A stretch of 64,000 nt of DNA from Metridium senile (GCA_949775045.1 OX459100.1:14378447-14442446), one strand, 5' to 3'; counted from the stretch's first letter, positions 26,881 to 41,720 are shown. The notes: a model not told the origin generated them from the sequence alone. Made by a program: numbers and translations.

Positions 26881-29800
26881 AATAAAATCTTGCGGATTTA
26901 TCAGAATGCTCTAATATTCTCAGACATTACTAACAGGGTCTAGGCAATCATTTTGTGCCGAAAACCCCGATCGTTTTGACAAATTTTGAGATCACCCTAT
27001 AGGCCATATTGCATTCTGGGTCGGATTTTGTAGTTTTTTCTAAATAAAATCTTGCGGATTTATCAGAATGCTCTAATATTCTCAGACATTACTAACAGGG
27101 TCTAGGCGATCATTTTGTGTCGAAAACCCAGATCGTTTTGAGAAATTTTGAGATCACCCTATTTGCCATATTGCATTCTGGGTCAGATTTTGTAGTTTTT
27201 TCTAAATAAAATCTTGCGGATTTATCAGAATGCTCTAATATTCTCAGACATTACTAACAGGGTCTAGGCAATCATTTTGTGTCGAAAACCCCGATCGTTT
27301 TGACAAATTTTGAGATCACCCTATAGGCCATATTGCATTCTGGGTCGGATTTTGTAGTTTTTTCTAAATAAAATCTTGCGGATTTATCAGAATGCTCTAA
27401 TATTCTCAGACATTACTAACAGGGTCTAGGCGATCATTTTGTGTCGAAAACCTAGATCGTTTTGAGAAATTTTGAGATTACCCTATATGCCATATTGCAT
27501 TCTGGGTCGGATTTTGTAGTTTTTTCTAAATAAAATCTTGCGGATTTATCAGAATGCTCTAATATTCTCAGACATTACTAACAGGATCTAGGCGATCATT
27601 TTGTGCCGAAAACCCCGATCGTTTTGACAAATTTTGAGATCACCCTATAGGCCATATTGCATTCTGGGTCGGATTTTGTAGTTTTTTCTAAATAAAATCT
27701 TGCGGATTTATCAGAATGCTCTAATATTCTCAGACATTACTAACAGGGTCTAGGCGATCATTTTGTGTCGAAAACCTAGATCGTTTTGAGAAATTTTGAG
27801 ATCACCCTATTTGCCATATTGCATTCTGGGTCGGATTTTGTAGTTTTTTCTAAATAAAATCTTGCGGATTTATCAGAATGCTCTAATATTCTCAGACATT
27901 ACTAATAGGGTCTAGGCAATCATTTTGTGCCGAAAACCCCGATCGTTTTGAGAAATTTTGAGATCACCCTATATGCCATATTGCATTCTGGGTCGGATTT
28001 TGTAGTTTTTTCTAAATAAAATCTTGCGGATTTATCAGAATGCTCTAATATTCTCAGACATTACTAACAGGGTCTAGGCGATCATTTTGTGCCGAAAACC
28101 CCGATCGTTCTGACAAATTTTGAGATTACCCTATAGGCCATATTGCATTCTTGGTCGGATTTTGTAGTTTTTTCTAAATAAAATCTTGCGGATTTATCAG
28201 AATGCTCTAATATTCTCAGACATTACTAACAGGGTCTAGGCAATCATTTTGTGCCGAAAACCCCGATCGTTTTGACAAATTTTGAGATCACCCTATAGGC
28301 CATATTGCATTCTGGGTCGGATTTTGTAGTTTTTTCTAAATAAAATCTTGCGGATTTATCAGAATGCTCTAATATTCTCAGACATTACTAACAGGGTCTA
28401 GGCGATCATTTTGTGTCGAAAACCCAGATCGTTTTGAGAAATTTTGAGATCACCCTATTTGCCATATTGCATTCTGGGTCGGATTTTGTAGTTTTTTCTA
28501 AATAAAATCTTGCGGATTTATCAGAATGCTCTAATATTCTCAGACATTACTAACAGGGTCTAGGCAATCATTTTGTGTCGAAAACCCCGATCGTTTTGAC
28601 AAATTTTGAGATCACCCTATAGGCCATATTGCATTCTGGGTCGGATTTTGTAGTTTTTTCTAAATAAAATCTTGCGGATTTATCAGAATGCTCTAATATT
28701 CTCAGACATTACTAACAGGGTCTAGGCGATCATTTTGTGTCGAAAACCTAGATCGTTTTGAGAAATTTTGAGATCACCCTATATGCCATATTGCATTCTG
28801 GGTCGGATTTTGTAGTTTTTTCTAAATAAAATCTTGCGGATTTATCAGAATGCTCTAATATTCTCAGACATTACTAACAGGATCTAGGCGATCATTTTGT
28901 GCCGAAAACCCCGATCGTTTTGACAAATTTTGAGATCACCCTATAGGCCATATTGCATTCTGGGTCGGATTTTGTAGTTTTTTCTAAATAAAATCTTGCG
29001 GATTTATCAGAATGCTCTAATATTCTCAGACATTACTAACAGGGTCTAGGCGATCATTTTGTGTCGAAAACCTAGATCGTTTTGAGAAATTTTGAGATCA
29101 CCCTATTTGCCATATTGCATTCTGGGTCGGATTTTGTAGTTTTTTCTAAATAAAATCTTGCGGATTTATCAGAATGCTCTAATATTCTCAGACATTACTA
29201 ATAGGGTCTAGGCAATCATTTTGTGCCGAAAACCCCGATCGTTTTGAGAAATTTTGAGATCACCCTATATGCCATATTGCATTCTGGGTCGGATTTTGTA
29301 GTTTTTTCTAAATAAAATCTTGCGGATTTATCAGAATGCTCTAATATTCTCAGACATTACTAACAGGGTCTAGGCGATCATTTTGTGCCGAAAACCCCGA
29401 TCGTTCTGACAAATTTTGAGATTACCCTATAGGCCATATTGCATTCTTGGTCGGATTTTGTAGTTTTTTCTAAATAAAATCTTGCGGATTTATCAGAATG
29501 CTCTAATATTCTCAGACATTACTAACAGGGTCTAGGCAATCATTTTGTGCCGAAAACCCCGATCGTTTTGACAAATTTTGAGATCACCCTATAGGCCATA
29601 TTGCATTCTGGGTCGGATTTTGTAGTTTTTTCTAAATAAAATCTTGCGGATTTATCAGAATGCTCTAATATTCTCAGACATTACTAACAGGGTCTAGGCG
29701 ATCATTTTGTGTCGAAAACCCAGATCGTTTTGAGAAATTTTGAGATCACCCTATTTGCCATATTGCATTCTGGGTCGGATTTTGTAGTTTTTTCTAAATA

Positions 29801-30330
29801 AAATCTTGCGGATTTATCAGAATGCTCTAATATTCTCAGACATTACTAACAGGGTCTAGGCAATCATTTTGTGTCGAAAACCCCGATCGTTTTGACAAAT
29901 TTTGAGATCACCCTATAGGCCATATTGCATTCTGGGTCGGATTTTGTAGTTTTTTCTAAATAAAATCTTGCGGATTTATCAGAATGCTCTAATATTCTCA
30001 GACATTACTAACAGGGTCTAGGCGATCATTTTGTGTCGAAAACCTAGATCGTTTTGACAAATTTTGAGATCACCCTATATGCCATATTGCATTCTGGGTC
30101 GGATTTTGTAGTTTTTTCTAAATAAAATCTTGCGGATTTATCAGAATGCTCTAATATTCTCAGACATTACTAACAGGATCTAGGCGATCATTTTGTGCCG
30201 AAAACCCCGATCGTTTTGACAAATTTTGAGATCACCCTATAGGCCATATTGCATTCTGGGTCGGATTTTGTAGTTTTTTCTAAATAAAATCTTGCGGATT
30301 TATCAGAATGCTCTAATATTCTCAGACATT
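26881..30330 (+). repeat. Higher-order repeat: 8-mer units of 1,296 bp, about 2.6 copies
   Basis: The private variant 'actaatagggtctaggc' occurs at 27901 and 29197, exactly 1,296 bp (8 monomers) apart. The flanking series also repeats at this spacing: 'gtgtcgaaaacctagatcg', 'ctatttgcc', 'gagattaccctatagg' with 'cattcttggtcgg', and 'gtgtcgaaaaccccgatcg'. The 'cccagatcg' plus 'ctatttgcc' monomer is seen near 27.13, 28.43 and 29.72 kb, giving slightly more than two and a half units. Copies differ by scattered single bases: the 'acctagatcg' monomer near 30.04 kb has 'gttttgacaa' where its counterpart has 'gttttgagaa'. Confidence 0.86.
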
Positions 30331-33300
30331 ACTAACAGGTTCTAGGCGATCATTTTGTGCCGAAAACCCAGATCGTTTTGACAAATTTTGAGATCACCCT
30401 ATAGGCCATATTGCATTCTTGGTCGGATTTTGTAGTTTTTTCTAAATAAAATCTTGCGGATTTATTAGTATGCTCTAATATTCTCAGACATTACTAACAG
30501 GATCTAGGCGATCATTTTGTGCCGAAAACTCCGATCGTTTTGACAAATTTTGAGATCACCCTATAGGCCATATTGCATTCTGGGTCGGATTTTGTAGTTT
30601 TTTCTAAATAAAATCTTGCAGATATATCAGAATGCTCTAATATTCTCAGACATTACTAACAGGGTCTAGGCGATCATTTTGTGCCGAAAACCCCGATCGT
30701 TCTGACAAATTTTGAGATCACCCTATAGGCCATATTGCATTCTGGGTCGGATTTTGTAGTTTTTTCTAAATAAAATCCTGCGGATTTATCAGAATGCTCT
30801 AATATTCTCAGACATTACTAACAGGGTCTAGGCGATCATTTTGAGCCGAAAATCCCGATCGTTCTAACAAATTTTGAGATCACCCTATAGGCCATATTGC
30901 ATTCTGGGTCGGATTTTGTAGTTTTTTTCTAAATAAAATCTTGCGGATTTATCAGAATGCTCTAATATTCTCAGACATTACTAACAGGGTCTAGGCGATC
31001 ATTTTGTGCCGAAAACCCGATCTTTTTGAAACATTTTAAGATCACCCTATAGGCCATATTGCATTCTGGGTCGGATTTTGTAGTTTTTTCTAAATAAAAT
31101 CTTGCAGATTTATCAGAATGCTCTAATATTCTCAGATATTACTAACAGGGTCTAGGCGATCATTTTGTGCCGAAAACCCCGATCGTTCTGACAAATTTTG
31201 AGATCACCCTATAGGCCATATTGCATTCTGGGTCGGATTTTGTAGTTTTTTCTAAATAAAATCTTGCGGATTTATCAGAATGCTCTAATATTCTCAGACA
31301 TTACTAACAGGATCTAGGCGATCATTTTGTGCCGAAAATCCCGATCGTTTTGACAAATTTTGAGATCACCCTATAGGCCATATTGCATTCTGGGTCGGAT
31401 TTTGTAGTTTTTTCTAATTAAAATCTTGCGGATTTATCAGAATGCTCTAATATTCTCAGACATTACTAACAGGATCTAGGCGATCATTTTGTGCCGAAAA
31501 CCCCGATCGTTTTGACAAATTTTGAGATCACCCTATAGGCCATATTGTATTCTGGGTCGGATTTTGTAGTTTTTTCTAAATAAAATCTTGCAGATTTATC
31601 AGAATGCTCTAATATTCTCAGATATTACTAACAGGGTCTAGGCGATCATTTTGTGCCGAAAACCCCGATCGTTCTGACAAATTTTGAGATCACCCTATAG
31701 GCCATATTGCATTCTGGGTCGGATTTTGTAGTTTTTTCTAAATAAAATCTTGCAGATATATCAGAATGCTCTAATATTCTCAGACATTACTAACAGGGTC
31801 TAGGCGATCATTTTGTGCCGAAAACCCCGATCGTTCTGACAAATTTTGAGATCACCCTATAGGCCATATTGCATTCTGGGTCGGATTTTGTAGTTTTTTC
31901 TAAATAAAATCTTGCAGATATATCAGAATGCTCTAATATTCTCAGACATTACTAACAGGGTCTAGGCGATCATTTTGTGCCGAAAACCCCGATCGTTCTG
32001 TCAAATTTTGAGATCACCCTATAGGCCATATTGCATTCTGGGTCGGATTTTGTAGTTTTTTGTAAATAAAATCTTGCGGATTTATCAGAATGCTCTAATA
32101 TTCTCAGACATTACTAACAGGGTCTAGGCGATCATTTTGTGTCGAAAACCCCGATCTTTTTGAAACATTTTAAGATCACCCTATAGGCCAAGTTGCATTC
32201 TGGGTAGGATTTTGTAGTTTTTTCTAAAAAAAATCTTGCAGATATATCAGAATGCTCTAATATTCTCAGACATTACTAACAGGATCTAGGCGATCATTTT
32301 GTGCCGAAAACCCCGATCGTTTTGACAAATTTTGAGATCACCCTATAGGCTATATTGTATTCTGGGTCGGATTTTGTAGTTTTTTCTAAATAAAATCTTG
32401 CAGATTTATCAGAATGCTCTAATATTCTCAGACATTACTAACAGGATCTAGGCGATCATTTTGTGCCGAAAACCCCGATCGTTTTGACAAATTTTGAGAT
32501 CACCCTATAGGCCATATTGCATTCTGGGTCGGATTTTGTAGTTTTTTCTAAATAAAATCTTGCAGATTTATCAGAATGCTCTAATATTCTCAGATATTAC
32601 TAACAGGGTCTAGGCGATCATTTTGTGCCGAAAACCCCGATCGTTCTGACAAATTTTGAGATCACCCTATAGGCCATATTGCATTCTGGGTCGGATTTTG
32701 TAGTTTTTTCTAAATAAAATCTTGCAGATATATCAGAATGCTCTAATATTCTCAGACATTACTAACAGGGTCTAGGCGATCATTTTGTGCCGAAAACCCC
32801 GATCGTTCTGACAAATTTTGAGATCACCCTATAGGCCATATTGCATTCTGGGTCGGATTTTGTAGTTTTTTCTAAATAAAATCTTGCAGATATATCAGAA
32901 TGCTCTAATATTCTCAGACATTACTAACAGGGTCTAGGCGATCATTTTGTGCCGAAAACCCCGATCGTTCTGTCAAATTTTGAGATCACCCTATAGGCCA
33001 TATTGCATTCTGGGTCGGATTTTGTAGTTTTTTGTAAATAAAATCTTGCGGATTTATCAGAATGCTCTAATATTCTCAGACATTACTAACAGGGTCTAGG
33101 CGATCATTTTGTGTCGAAAATCCCGATCTTTTTGAAACATTTTAAGATCACCCTATAGGCCAAGTTGCATTCTGGGTAGGATTTTGTAGTTTTTTCTAAA
33201 AAAAATCTTGCAGATATATCAGAATGCTCTAATATTCTCAGACATTACTAACAGGATCTAGGCGATCATTTTGTGCCGAAAACCCCGATCGTTTTGACAA

Positions 33301-34050
33301 ATTTTGAGATCACCCTATAGGCCATATTGTATTCTGGGTCGGATTTTGTAGTTTTTTCTAAATAAAATCTTGCAGATTTATCAGAATGCTCTAATATTCT
33401 CAGATATTACTAACAGGGTCTAGGCGATCATTTTGTGCCGAAAACCCCGATCGTTCTGACAAATTTTGAGATCACCCTATAGGCCATATTGCATTCTGGG
33501 TCGGATTTTGTAGTTTTTTCTAAATAAAATCTTGCAGATATATCAGAATGCTCTAATATTCTCAGACATTACTAACAGGGTCTAGGCGATCATTTTGTGC
33601 CGAAAACCCCGATCGTTCTGACAAATTTTGAGATCACCCTATAGGCCATATTGCATTCTGGGTCGGATTTTGTAGTTTTTTCTAAATAAAATCTTGCAGA
33701 TATATCAGAATGCTCTAATATTCTCAGACATTACTAACAGGGTCTAGGCGATCATTTTGTGCCGAAAACCCCGATCGTTTTGACAAATTTTGAGATCACC
33801 CTATAGGCCATATTGCATTCTGGGTCGGATTTTGTAGTTTTTTGTAAATAAAATCTTGCGGATTTATCAGAATGCTCTAATATTCTCAGACATTACTAAC
33901 AGGGTCTAGGCGATCATTTTGTGTCGAAAACCCCGATCTTTTTGAAACATTTTAAGATCACCCTATAGGCCAAGTTGCATTCTGGGTAGGATTTTGTAGT
34001 TTTTTCTAAAAAAAATCTTGCAGATATATCAGAATGCTCTAATATTCTCA
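30331..34050 (+). repeat. Satellite, right-block monomers with 6-mer and 5-mer spacing
   Basis: From here to the array end, right-block types dominate. The marker 'ggccaagttgcattctgggt' followed by 'ctaaaaaaaatcttgcagat' has its 'aagttg' at 32190, 33162 and 33972, giving spacings of 972 bp (6 monomers) and 810 bp (5 monomers). The sequence between successive markers uses the same ordered set of monomers ('attgtattctgg', 'cagatattac', two 'gatatatcag' units, 'ctgtcaaatt' or equivalent, 'gtgtcgaaaa'). The difference between 6-mer and 5-mer units is the presence or absence of one extra copy of a monomer in the set. Confidence 0.8.
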
Positions 34051-36200
34051 GACGTACTAACAGGATCTAGGCGATCATTTTGTGCCGAAAACCCCGATCG
34101 TTTTGACAAATTTTGAGATCACCCTATAGGCCATATTGTATTCTGGGTCGGATTTTGTAGTTTTTTCTAAATAAAATCTTGCAGATTTATCAGAATGCTC
34201 TAATATTCTCAGACATTACTAACAGGATCTAGGCGATCATTTTGTGCCGAAAACCCCGATCGTTTTGACAAATTTTGAGATCACCCTATAGGCCATATTG
34301 TATTCTGGGTCGGATTTTGTAGTTTTTTCTAAATAAAATCTTGCAGATTTATCAGAATGCTCTAATATTCTCAGATATTACTAACAGGGTCTAGGCGATC
34401 ATTTTGTGCCGAAAACCCCGATCGTTCTGACAAATTTTGAGATCACCCTATAGGCCATATTGCATTCTGGGTCGGATTTTGTAGTTTTTTCTAAATAAAA
34501 TCTTGCAGATATATCAGAATGCTCTAATATTCTCAGACGTACTAACAGGATCTAGGCGATCATTTTGTGCCGAAAACCCCGATCGTTTTGACAAATTTTG
34601 AGATCACCCTATAGGCCATATTGTATTCTGGGTCGGATTTTGTAGTTTTTTCTAAATAAAATCTTGCAGATTTATCAGAATGCTCTAATATTCTCAGACA
34701 TTACTAACAGGATCTAGGCGATCATTTTGTGCCGAAAACCCCGATCGTTTTGACAAATTTTGAGATCACCCTATAGGCCATATTGTATTCTGGGTCGGAT
34801 TTTGTAGTTTTTTCTAAATAAAATCTTGCAGATTTATCAGAATGCTCTAATATTCTCAGATATTACTAACAGGGTCTAGGCGATCATTTTGTGCCGAAAA
34901 CCCCGATCGTTCTGACAAATTTTGAGATCACCCTATAGGCCATATTGCATTCTGGGTCGGATTTTGTAGTTTTTTCTAAATAAAATCTTGCAGATATATC
35001 AGAATGCTCTAATATTCTCAGACATTACTAACAGGGTCTAGGCGATCATTTTGTGCCGAAAACCCCGATCGTTTTGACAAATTTTGAGATCACCCTATAG
35101 GCCATATTGTATTCTGGGTCGGATTTTGTAGTTTTTTCTAAATAAAATCTTGCAGATTTATCAGAATGCTCTAATATTCTCAGACGTACTAACAGGATCT
35201 AGGCGATCATTTTGTGCCGAAAACCCCGATCGTTTTGACAAATTTTGAGATCACCCTATAGGCCATATTGTATTCTGGGTCGGATTTTGTAGTTTTTTCT
35301 AAATAAAATCTTGCAGATTTATCAGAATGCTCTAATATTCTCAGACATTACTAACAGGATCTAGGCGATCATTTTGTGCCGAAAACCCCGATCGTTTTGA
35401 CAAATTTTGAGATCACCCTATAGGCCATATTGTATTCTGGGTCGGATTTTGTAGTTTTTTCTAAATAAAATCTTGCAGATTTATCAGAATGCTCTAATAT
35501 TCTCAGATATTACTAACAGGGTCTAGGCGATCATTTTGTGCCGAAAACCCCGATCGTTCTGACAAATTTTGAGATCACCCTATAGGCCATATTGCATTCT
35601 GGGTCGGATTTTGTAGTTTTTTCTAAATAAAATCTTGCAGATATATCAGAATGCTCTAATATTCTCAGACGTACTAACAGGATCTAGGCGATCATTTTGT
35701 GCCGAAAACCCCGATCGTTTTGACAAATTTTGAGATCACCCTATAGGCCATATTGTATTCTGGGTCGGATTTTGTAGTTTTTTCTAAATAAAATCTTGCA
35801 GATTTATCAGAATGCTCTAATATTCTCAGACATTACTAACAGGATCTAGGCGATCATTTTGTGCCGAAAACCCCGATCGTTTTGACAAATTTTGAGATCA
35901 CCCTATAGGCCATATTGTATTCTGGGTCGGATTTTGTAGTTTTTTCTAAATAAAATCTTGCAGATTTATCAGAATGCTCTAATATTCTCAGATATTACTA
36001 ACAGGGTCTAGGCGATCATTTTGTGCCGAAAACCCCGATCGTTCTGACAAATTTTGAGATCACCCTATAGGCCATATTGCATTCTGGGTCGGATTTTGTA
36101 GTTTTTTCTAAATAAAATCTTGCAGATATATCAGAATGCTCTAATATTCTCAGACATTACTAACAGGGTCTAGGCGATCATTTTGTGCCGAAAACCCCGA
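34051..36200 (+). repeat. Higher-order repeat marked by 'gacgtactaac': alternating 3-mer/4-mer, 7-mer unit of ~1,132 bp
   Basis: A 1-bp-shortened variant ('cagacgtactaac' for 'cagacattactaac') starts with 'gacgt' at 34051, 34536, 35183 and 35668. The spacings are 485, 647 and 485 bp, which are 3, 4 and 3 monomers minus the 1-bp loss. The block is thus a 7-mer (3+4) unit of 1,132 bp repeated about 1.5 times or more. All four private deletions lie within 1.6 kb and are absent elsewhere, so the variant arose here and spread only locally. Confidence 0.86.
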
Positions 36201-38497
36201 TCGTTTTGACAAATTTTGAGATCACCCTATAGGCCATATTGTATTCTGGGTCGGATTTTGTAGTTTTTTCTAAATAAAATCTTGCAGATTTATCAGAATG
36301 CTCTAATATTCTCAGACATTACTAACAGGATCTAGGCGATCATTTTGTGCCGAAAACCCCGATCGTTTTGACAAATTTTGAGATCACCCTATAGGCCATA
36401 TTGTATTCTGGGTCGGATTTTGTAGTTTTTTCTAAATAAAATCTTGCAGATTTATCAGAATGCTCTAATATTCTCAGATATTACTAACAGGGTCTAGGCG
36501 ATCATTTTGTGCCGAAAACCCCGATCGTTCTGACAAATTTTGAGATCACCCTATAGGCCATATTGCATTCTGGGTCGGATTTTGTAGTTTTTTCTAAATA
36601 AAATCTTGCAGATATATCAGAATGCTCTAATATTCTCAGACATTACTAACAGGGTCTAGGCGATCATTTTGTGCCGAAAACCCCGATCGTTCTGACAAAT
36701 TTTGAGATCACCCTATAGGCCATATTGCATTCTGGGTCGGATTTTGTAGTTTTTTCTAAATAAAATCTTGCAGATATATCAGAATGCTCTAATATTCTCA
36801 GACATTACTAACAGGGTCTAGGCGATCATTTTGTGCCGAAAACCCCGATCGTTCTGTCAAATTTTGAGATCACCCTATAGGCCATATTGCATTCTGGGTC
36901 GGATTTTGTAGTTTTTTGTAAATAAAATCTTGCGGATTTATCAGAATGCTCTAATATTCTCAGACATTACTAACAGGATCTAGGCGATCATTTTGTGCCG
37001 AAAATCCCGATCGTTTTGACAAATTTTGAGATCACCCTATAGGCCATATTGCATTCTGGGTCGGATTTTGTAGTTTTTTCTAATTAAAATCTTGCGGATT
37101 TATCAGAATGCTCTAATATTCTCAGACATTACTAACAGGATCTAGGCGATCATTTTGTGCCGAAAACCCCGATCGTTTTGACAAATTTTGAGATCACCCT
37201 ATAGGCCATATTGTATTCTGGGTCGGATTTTGTAGTTTTTTCTAAATAAAATCTTGCAGATTTATCAGAATGCTCTAATATTCTCAGATATTACTAACAG
37301 GGTCTAGGCGATCATTTTGTGCCGAAAACCCCGATCGTTCTGACAAATTTTGAGATCACCCTATAGGCCATATTGCATTCTGGGTCGGATTTTGTAGTTT
37401 TTTCTAAATAAAATCTTGCAGATATATCAGAATGCTCTAATATTCTCAGACATTACTAACAGGGTCTAGGCGATCATTTTGTGCCGAAAACCCCGATCGT
37501 TCTGACAAATTTTGAGATCACCCTATAGGCCATATTGCATTCTGGGTCGGATTTTGTAGTTTTTTCTAAATAAAATCTTGCAGATATATCAGAATGCTCT
37601 AATATTCTCAGACATTACTAACAGGGTCTAGGCGATCATTTTGTGCCGAAAACCCCGATCGTTCTGTCAAATTTTGAGATCACCCTATAGGCCATATTGC
37701 ATTCTGGGTCGGATTTTGTAGTTTTTTGTAAATAAAATCTTGCGGATTTATCAGAATGCTCTAATATTCTCAGACATTACTAACAGGGTCTAGGCGATCA
37801 TTTTGTGTCGAAAACCCCGATCTTTTTGAAACATTTTAAGATCACCCTATAGGCCAAGTTGCATTCTGGGTAGGATTTTGTAGTTTTTTCTAAAAAAAAT
37901 CTTGCAGATATATCAGAATGCTCTAATATTCTCAGACATTACTAACAGGATCTAGGCGATCATTTTGTGCCGAAAACCCCGATCGTTTTGACAAATTTTG
38001 AGATCACCCTATAGGCCATATTGTATTCTGGGTCGGATTTTGTAGTTTTTTCTAAATAAAATCTTGCAGATTTATCAGAATGCTCTAATATTCTCAGACA
38101 TTACTAACAGGATCTAGGCGATCATTTTGTGCCGAAAACCCCGATCGTTTTGACAAATTTTGAGATCACCCTATAGGCCATATTGTATTCTGGGTCGGAT
38201 TTTGTAGTTTTTTCTAAATAAAATCTTGCAGATTTATCAGAATGCTCTAATATTCTCAGATATTACTAACAGGGTCTAGGCGATCATTTTGTGCCGAAAA
38301 CCCCGATCGTTCTGACAAATTTTGAGATCACCCTATAGGCCATATTGCATTCTGGGTCGGATTTTGTAGTTTTTTCTAAATAAAATCTTGCAGATATATC
38401 AGAATGCTCTAATATTCTCAGACATTACTAACAGGGTCTAGGCGATCATTTTGTGCCGAAAACCCCGATCGTTCTGACAAATTTTGAGATCACCCTA
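36201..38497 (+). repeat. Satellite, right-block monomers without a private marker
   Basis: Fourteen or so monomers of types also found at 31.2-33.9 kb ('taattaaaatc', 'attgtattctgg', 'cagatattac', 'gatatatcag', 'ctgtcaaatt', 'gtgtcgaaaa'). The 'ggccaagttg' marker occurs at 37856, 3,884 bp after the previous one at 33972; that equals 24 monomers less the four 1-bp losses of the preceding block. Nothing but satellite is present. Confidence 0.75.
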
Positions 38498-41400
38498 TAT
38501 TGCATTCTGGGTCGGATTTTGTAGTTTTTTCTAAATAAAATCTTGCAGATATATCAGAATGCTCTAATATTCTCAGACATTACTAACAGGGTCTAGTCGA
38601 TCATTTTGTGCCGAAAACCCCGATCGTTCTGTCAAATTTTGAGATCACCCTATAGGCCATATTGCATTCTGGGTCGGATTTTGTAGTTTTTTGTAAATAA
38701 AATCTTGCGGATTTATCAGAATGCTCTAATATTCTCAGACATTACTAACAGGGTCTAGGCGATCATTTTGTGTCGAAAATCCCGATCTTTTTGAAACATT
38801 TTAAGATCACCCTATAGGCCAAGTTGCATTCTGGGTAGGATTTTGTAGTTTTTTCTAAAAAAAATCTTGCAGATATATCAGAATGCTCTAATATTCTCAG
38901 ACATTACTAACAGGATCTAGGCGATCATTTTGTGCCGAAAACCCCGATCGTTTTGACAAATTTTGAGATCACCCTATAGGCCATATTGTATTCTGGGTCG
39001 GATTTTGTAGTTTTTTCTAAATAAAATCTTGCAGATTTATCAGAATGCTCTAATATTCTCAGACATTACTAACAGGATCTAGGCGATCATTTTGTGCCGA
39101 AAACCCCGATCGTTTTGACAAATTTTGAGATCACCCTATAGGCCATATTGTATTCTGGGTCGGATTTTGTAGTTTTTTCTAAATAAAATCTTGCAGATTT
39201 ATCAGAATGCTCTAATATTCTCAGATATTACTAACAGGGTCTAGGCGATCATTTTGTGCCGAAAACCCCGATCGTTCTGACAAATTTTGAGATCACCCTA
39301 TAGGCCATATTGCATTCTGGGTCGGATTTTGTAGTTTTTTCTAAATAAAATCTTGCAGATATATCAGAATGCTCTAATATTCTCAGACATTACTAACAGG
39401 GTCTAGGCGATCATTTTGTGCCGAAAACCCCGATCGTTCTGACAAATTTTGAGATCACCCTATAGGCCATATTGCATTCTGGGTCGGATTTTGTAGTTTT
39501 TTGTAAATAAAATCTTGCGGATTTATCAGAATGCTCTAATATTCTCAGACATTACTAACAGGGTCTAGGCGATCATTTTGTGTCGAAAACCCCGATCTTT
39601 TTGAAACATTTTAAGATCACCCTATAGGCCAAGTTGCATTCTGGGTAGGATTTTGTAGTTTTTTCTAAAAAAAATCTTGCAGATATATCAGAATGCTCTA
39701 ATATTCTCAGACATTACTAACAGGATCTAGGCGATCATTTTGTGCCGAAAACCCCGATCGTTTTGACAAATTTTGAGATCACCCTATAGGCCATATTGTA
39801 TTCTGGGTCGGATTTTGTAGTTTTTTCTAAATAAAATCTTGCAGATTTATCAGAATGCTCTAATATTCTCAGACATTACTAACAGGATCTAGGCGATCAT
39901 TTTGTGCCGAAAACCCCGATCGTTTTGACAAATTTTGAGATCACCCTATAGGCCATATTGTATTCTGGGTCGGATTTTGTAGTTTTTTCTAAATAAAATC
40001 TTGCAGATTTATCAGAATGCTCTAATATTCTCAGATATTACTAACAGGGTCTAGGCGATCATTTTGTGCCGAAAACCCCGATCGTTCTGACAAATTTTGA
40101 GATCACCCTATATTGCATTCTGGGTCGGATTTTGTAGTTTTTTCTAAATAAAATCTTGCAGATATATCAGAATGCTCTAATATTCTCAGACATTACTAAC
40201 AGGGTCTAGTCGATCATTTTGTGCCGAAAACCCCGATCGTTCTGTCAAATTTTGAGATCACCCTATAGGCCATATTGCATTCTGGGTCGGATTTTGTAGT
40301 TTTTTGTAAATAAAATCTTGCGGATTTATCAGAATGCTCTAATATTCTCAGACATTACTAACAGGGTCTAGGCGATCATTTTGTGTCGAAAATCCCGATC
40401 TTTTTGAAACATTTTAAGATCACCCTATAGGCCAAGTTGCATTCTGGGTAGGATTTTGTAGTTTTTTCTAAAAAAAATCTTGCAGATATATCAGAATGCT
40501 CTAATATTCTCAGACATTACTAACAGGATCTAGGCGATCATTTTGTGCCGAAAACCCCGATCGTTTTGACAAATTTTGAGATCACCCTATAGGCCATATT
40601 GTATTCTGGGTCGGATTTTGTAGTTTTTTCTAAATAAAATCTTGCAGATTTATCAGAATGCTCTAATATTCTCAGACATTACTAACAGGATCTAGGCGAT
40701 CATTTTGTGCCGAAAACCCCGATCGTTTTGACAAATTTTGAGATCACCCTATAGGCCATATTGTATTCTGGGTCGGATTTTGTAGTTTTTTCTAAATAAA
40801 ATCTTGCAGATTTATCAGAATGCTCTAATATTCTCAGATATTACTAACAGGGTCTAGGCGATCATTTTGTGCCGAAAACCCCGATCGTTCTGACAAATTT
40901 TGAGATCACCCTATAGGCCATATTGCATTCTGGGTCGGATTTTGTAGTTTTTTCTAAATAAAATCTTGCAGATATATCAGAATGCTCTAATATTCTCAGA
41001 CATTACTAACAGGGTCTAGGCGATCATTTTGTGCCGAAAACCCCGATCGTTCTGACAAATTTTGAGATCACCCTATAGGCCATATTGCATTCTGGGTCGG
41101 ATTTTGTAGTTTTTTGTAAATAAAATCTTGCGGATTTATCAGAATGCTCTAATATTCTCAGACATTACTAACAGGGTCTAGGCGATCATTTTGTGTCGAA
41201 AACCCCGATCTTTTTGAAACATTTTAAGATCACCCTATAGGCCAAGTTGCATTCTGGGTAGGATTTTGTAGTTTTTTCTAAAAAAAATCTTGCAGATATA
41301 TCAGAATGCTCTAATATTCTCAGACATTACTAACAGGATCTAGGCGATCATTTTGTGCCGAAAACCCCGATCGTTTTGACAAATTTTGAGATCACCCTAT

Positions 41401-41720
41401 AGGCCATATTGTATTCTGGGTCGGATTTTGTAGTTTTTTCTAAATAAAATCTTGCAGATTTATCAGAATGCTCTAATATTCTCAGACATTACTAACAGGA
41501 TCTAGGCGATCATTTTGTGCCGAAAACCCCGATCGTTTTGACAAATTTTGAGATCACCCTATAGGCCATATTGTATTCTGGGTCGGATTTTGTAGTTTTT
41601 TCTAAATAAAATCTTGCAGATTTATCAGAATGCTCTAATATTCTCAGATATTACTAACAGGGTCTAGGCGATCATTTTGTGCCGAAAACCCCGATCGTTC
41701 TGACAAATTTTGAGATCACC
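38498..41720 (+). repeat. Higher-order repeat: two 10-mer units of 1,613 bp carrying a shared 7-bp deletion
   Basis: In two monomers 'aggccat' is missing, so that 'caccctat' is joined directly to 'attgcattc'. The junctions are at about 38498 and 40111, exactly 1,613 bp apart (10 monomers minus 7 bp). The 'ggccaagttg' markers inside follow: 'aagttg' at 38821, 39631, 40434 and 41244, with spacings 810, 803 and 810. A rare 'gggtctagtcgatc' in the monomer after each deletion, and 'gaaaatcccgatcttttt' after that, are shared by both copies. This is a dimer of 5-mer blocks that has been duplicated as a whole. Confidence 0.88.
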
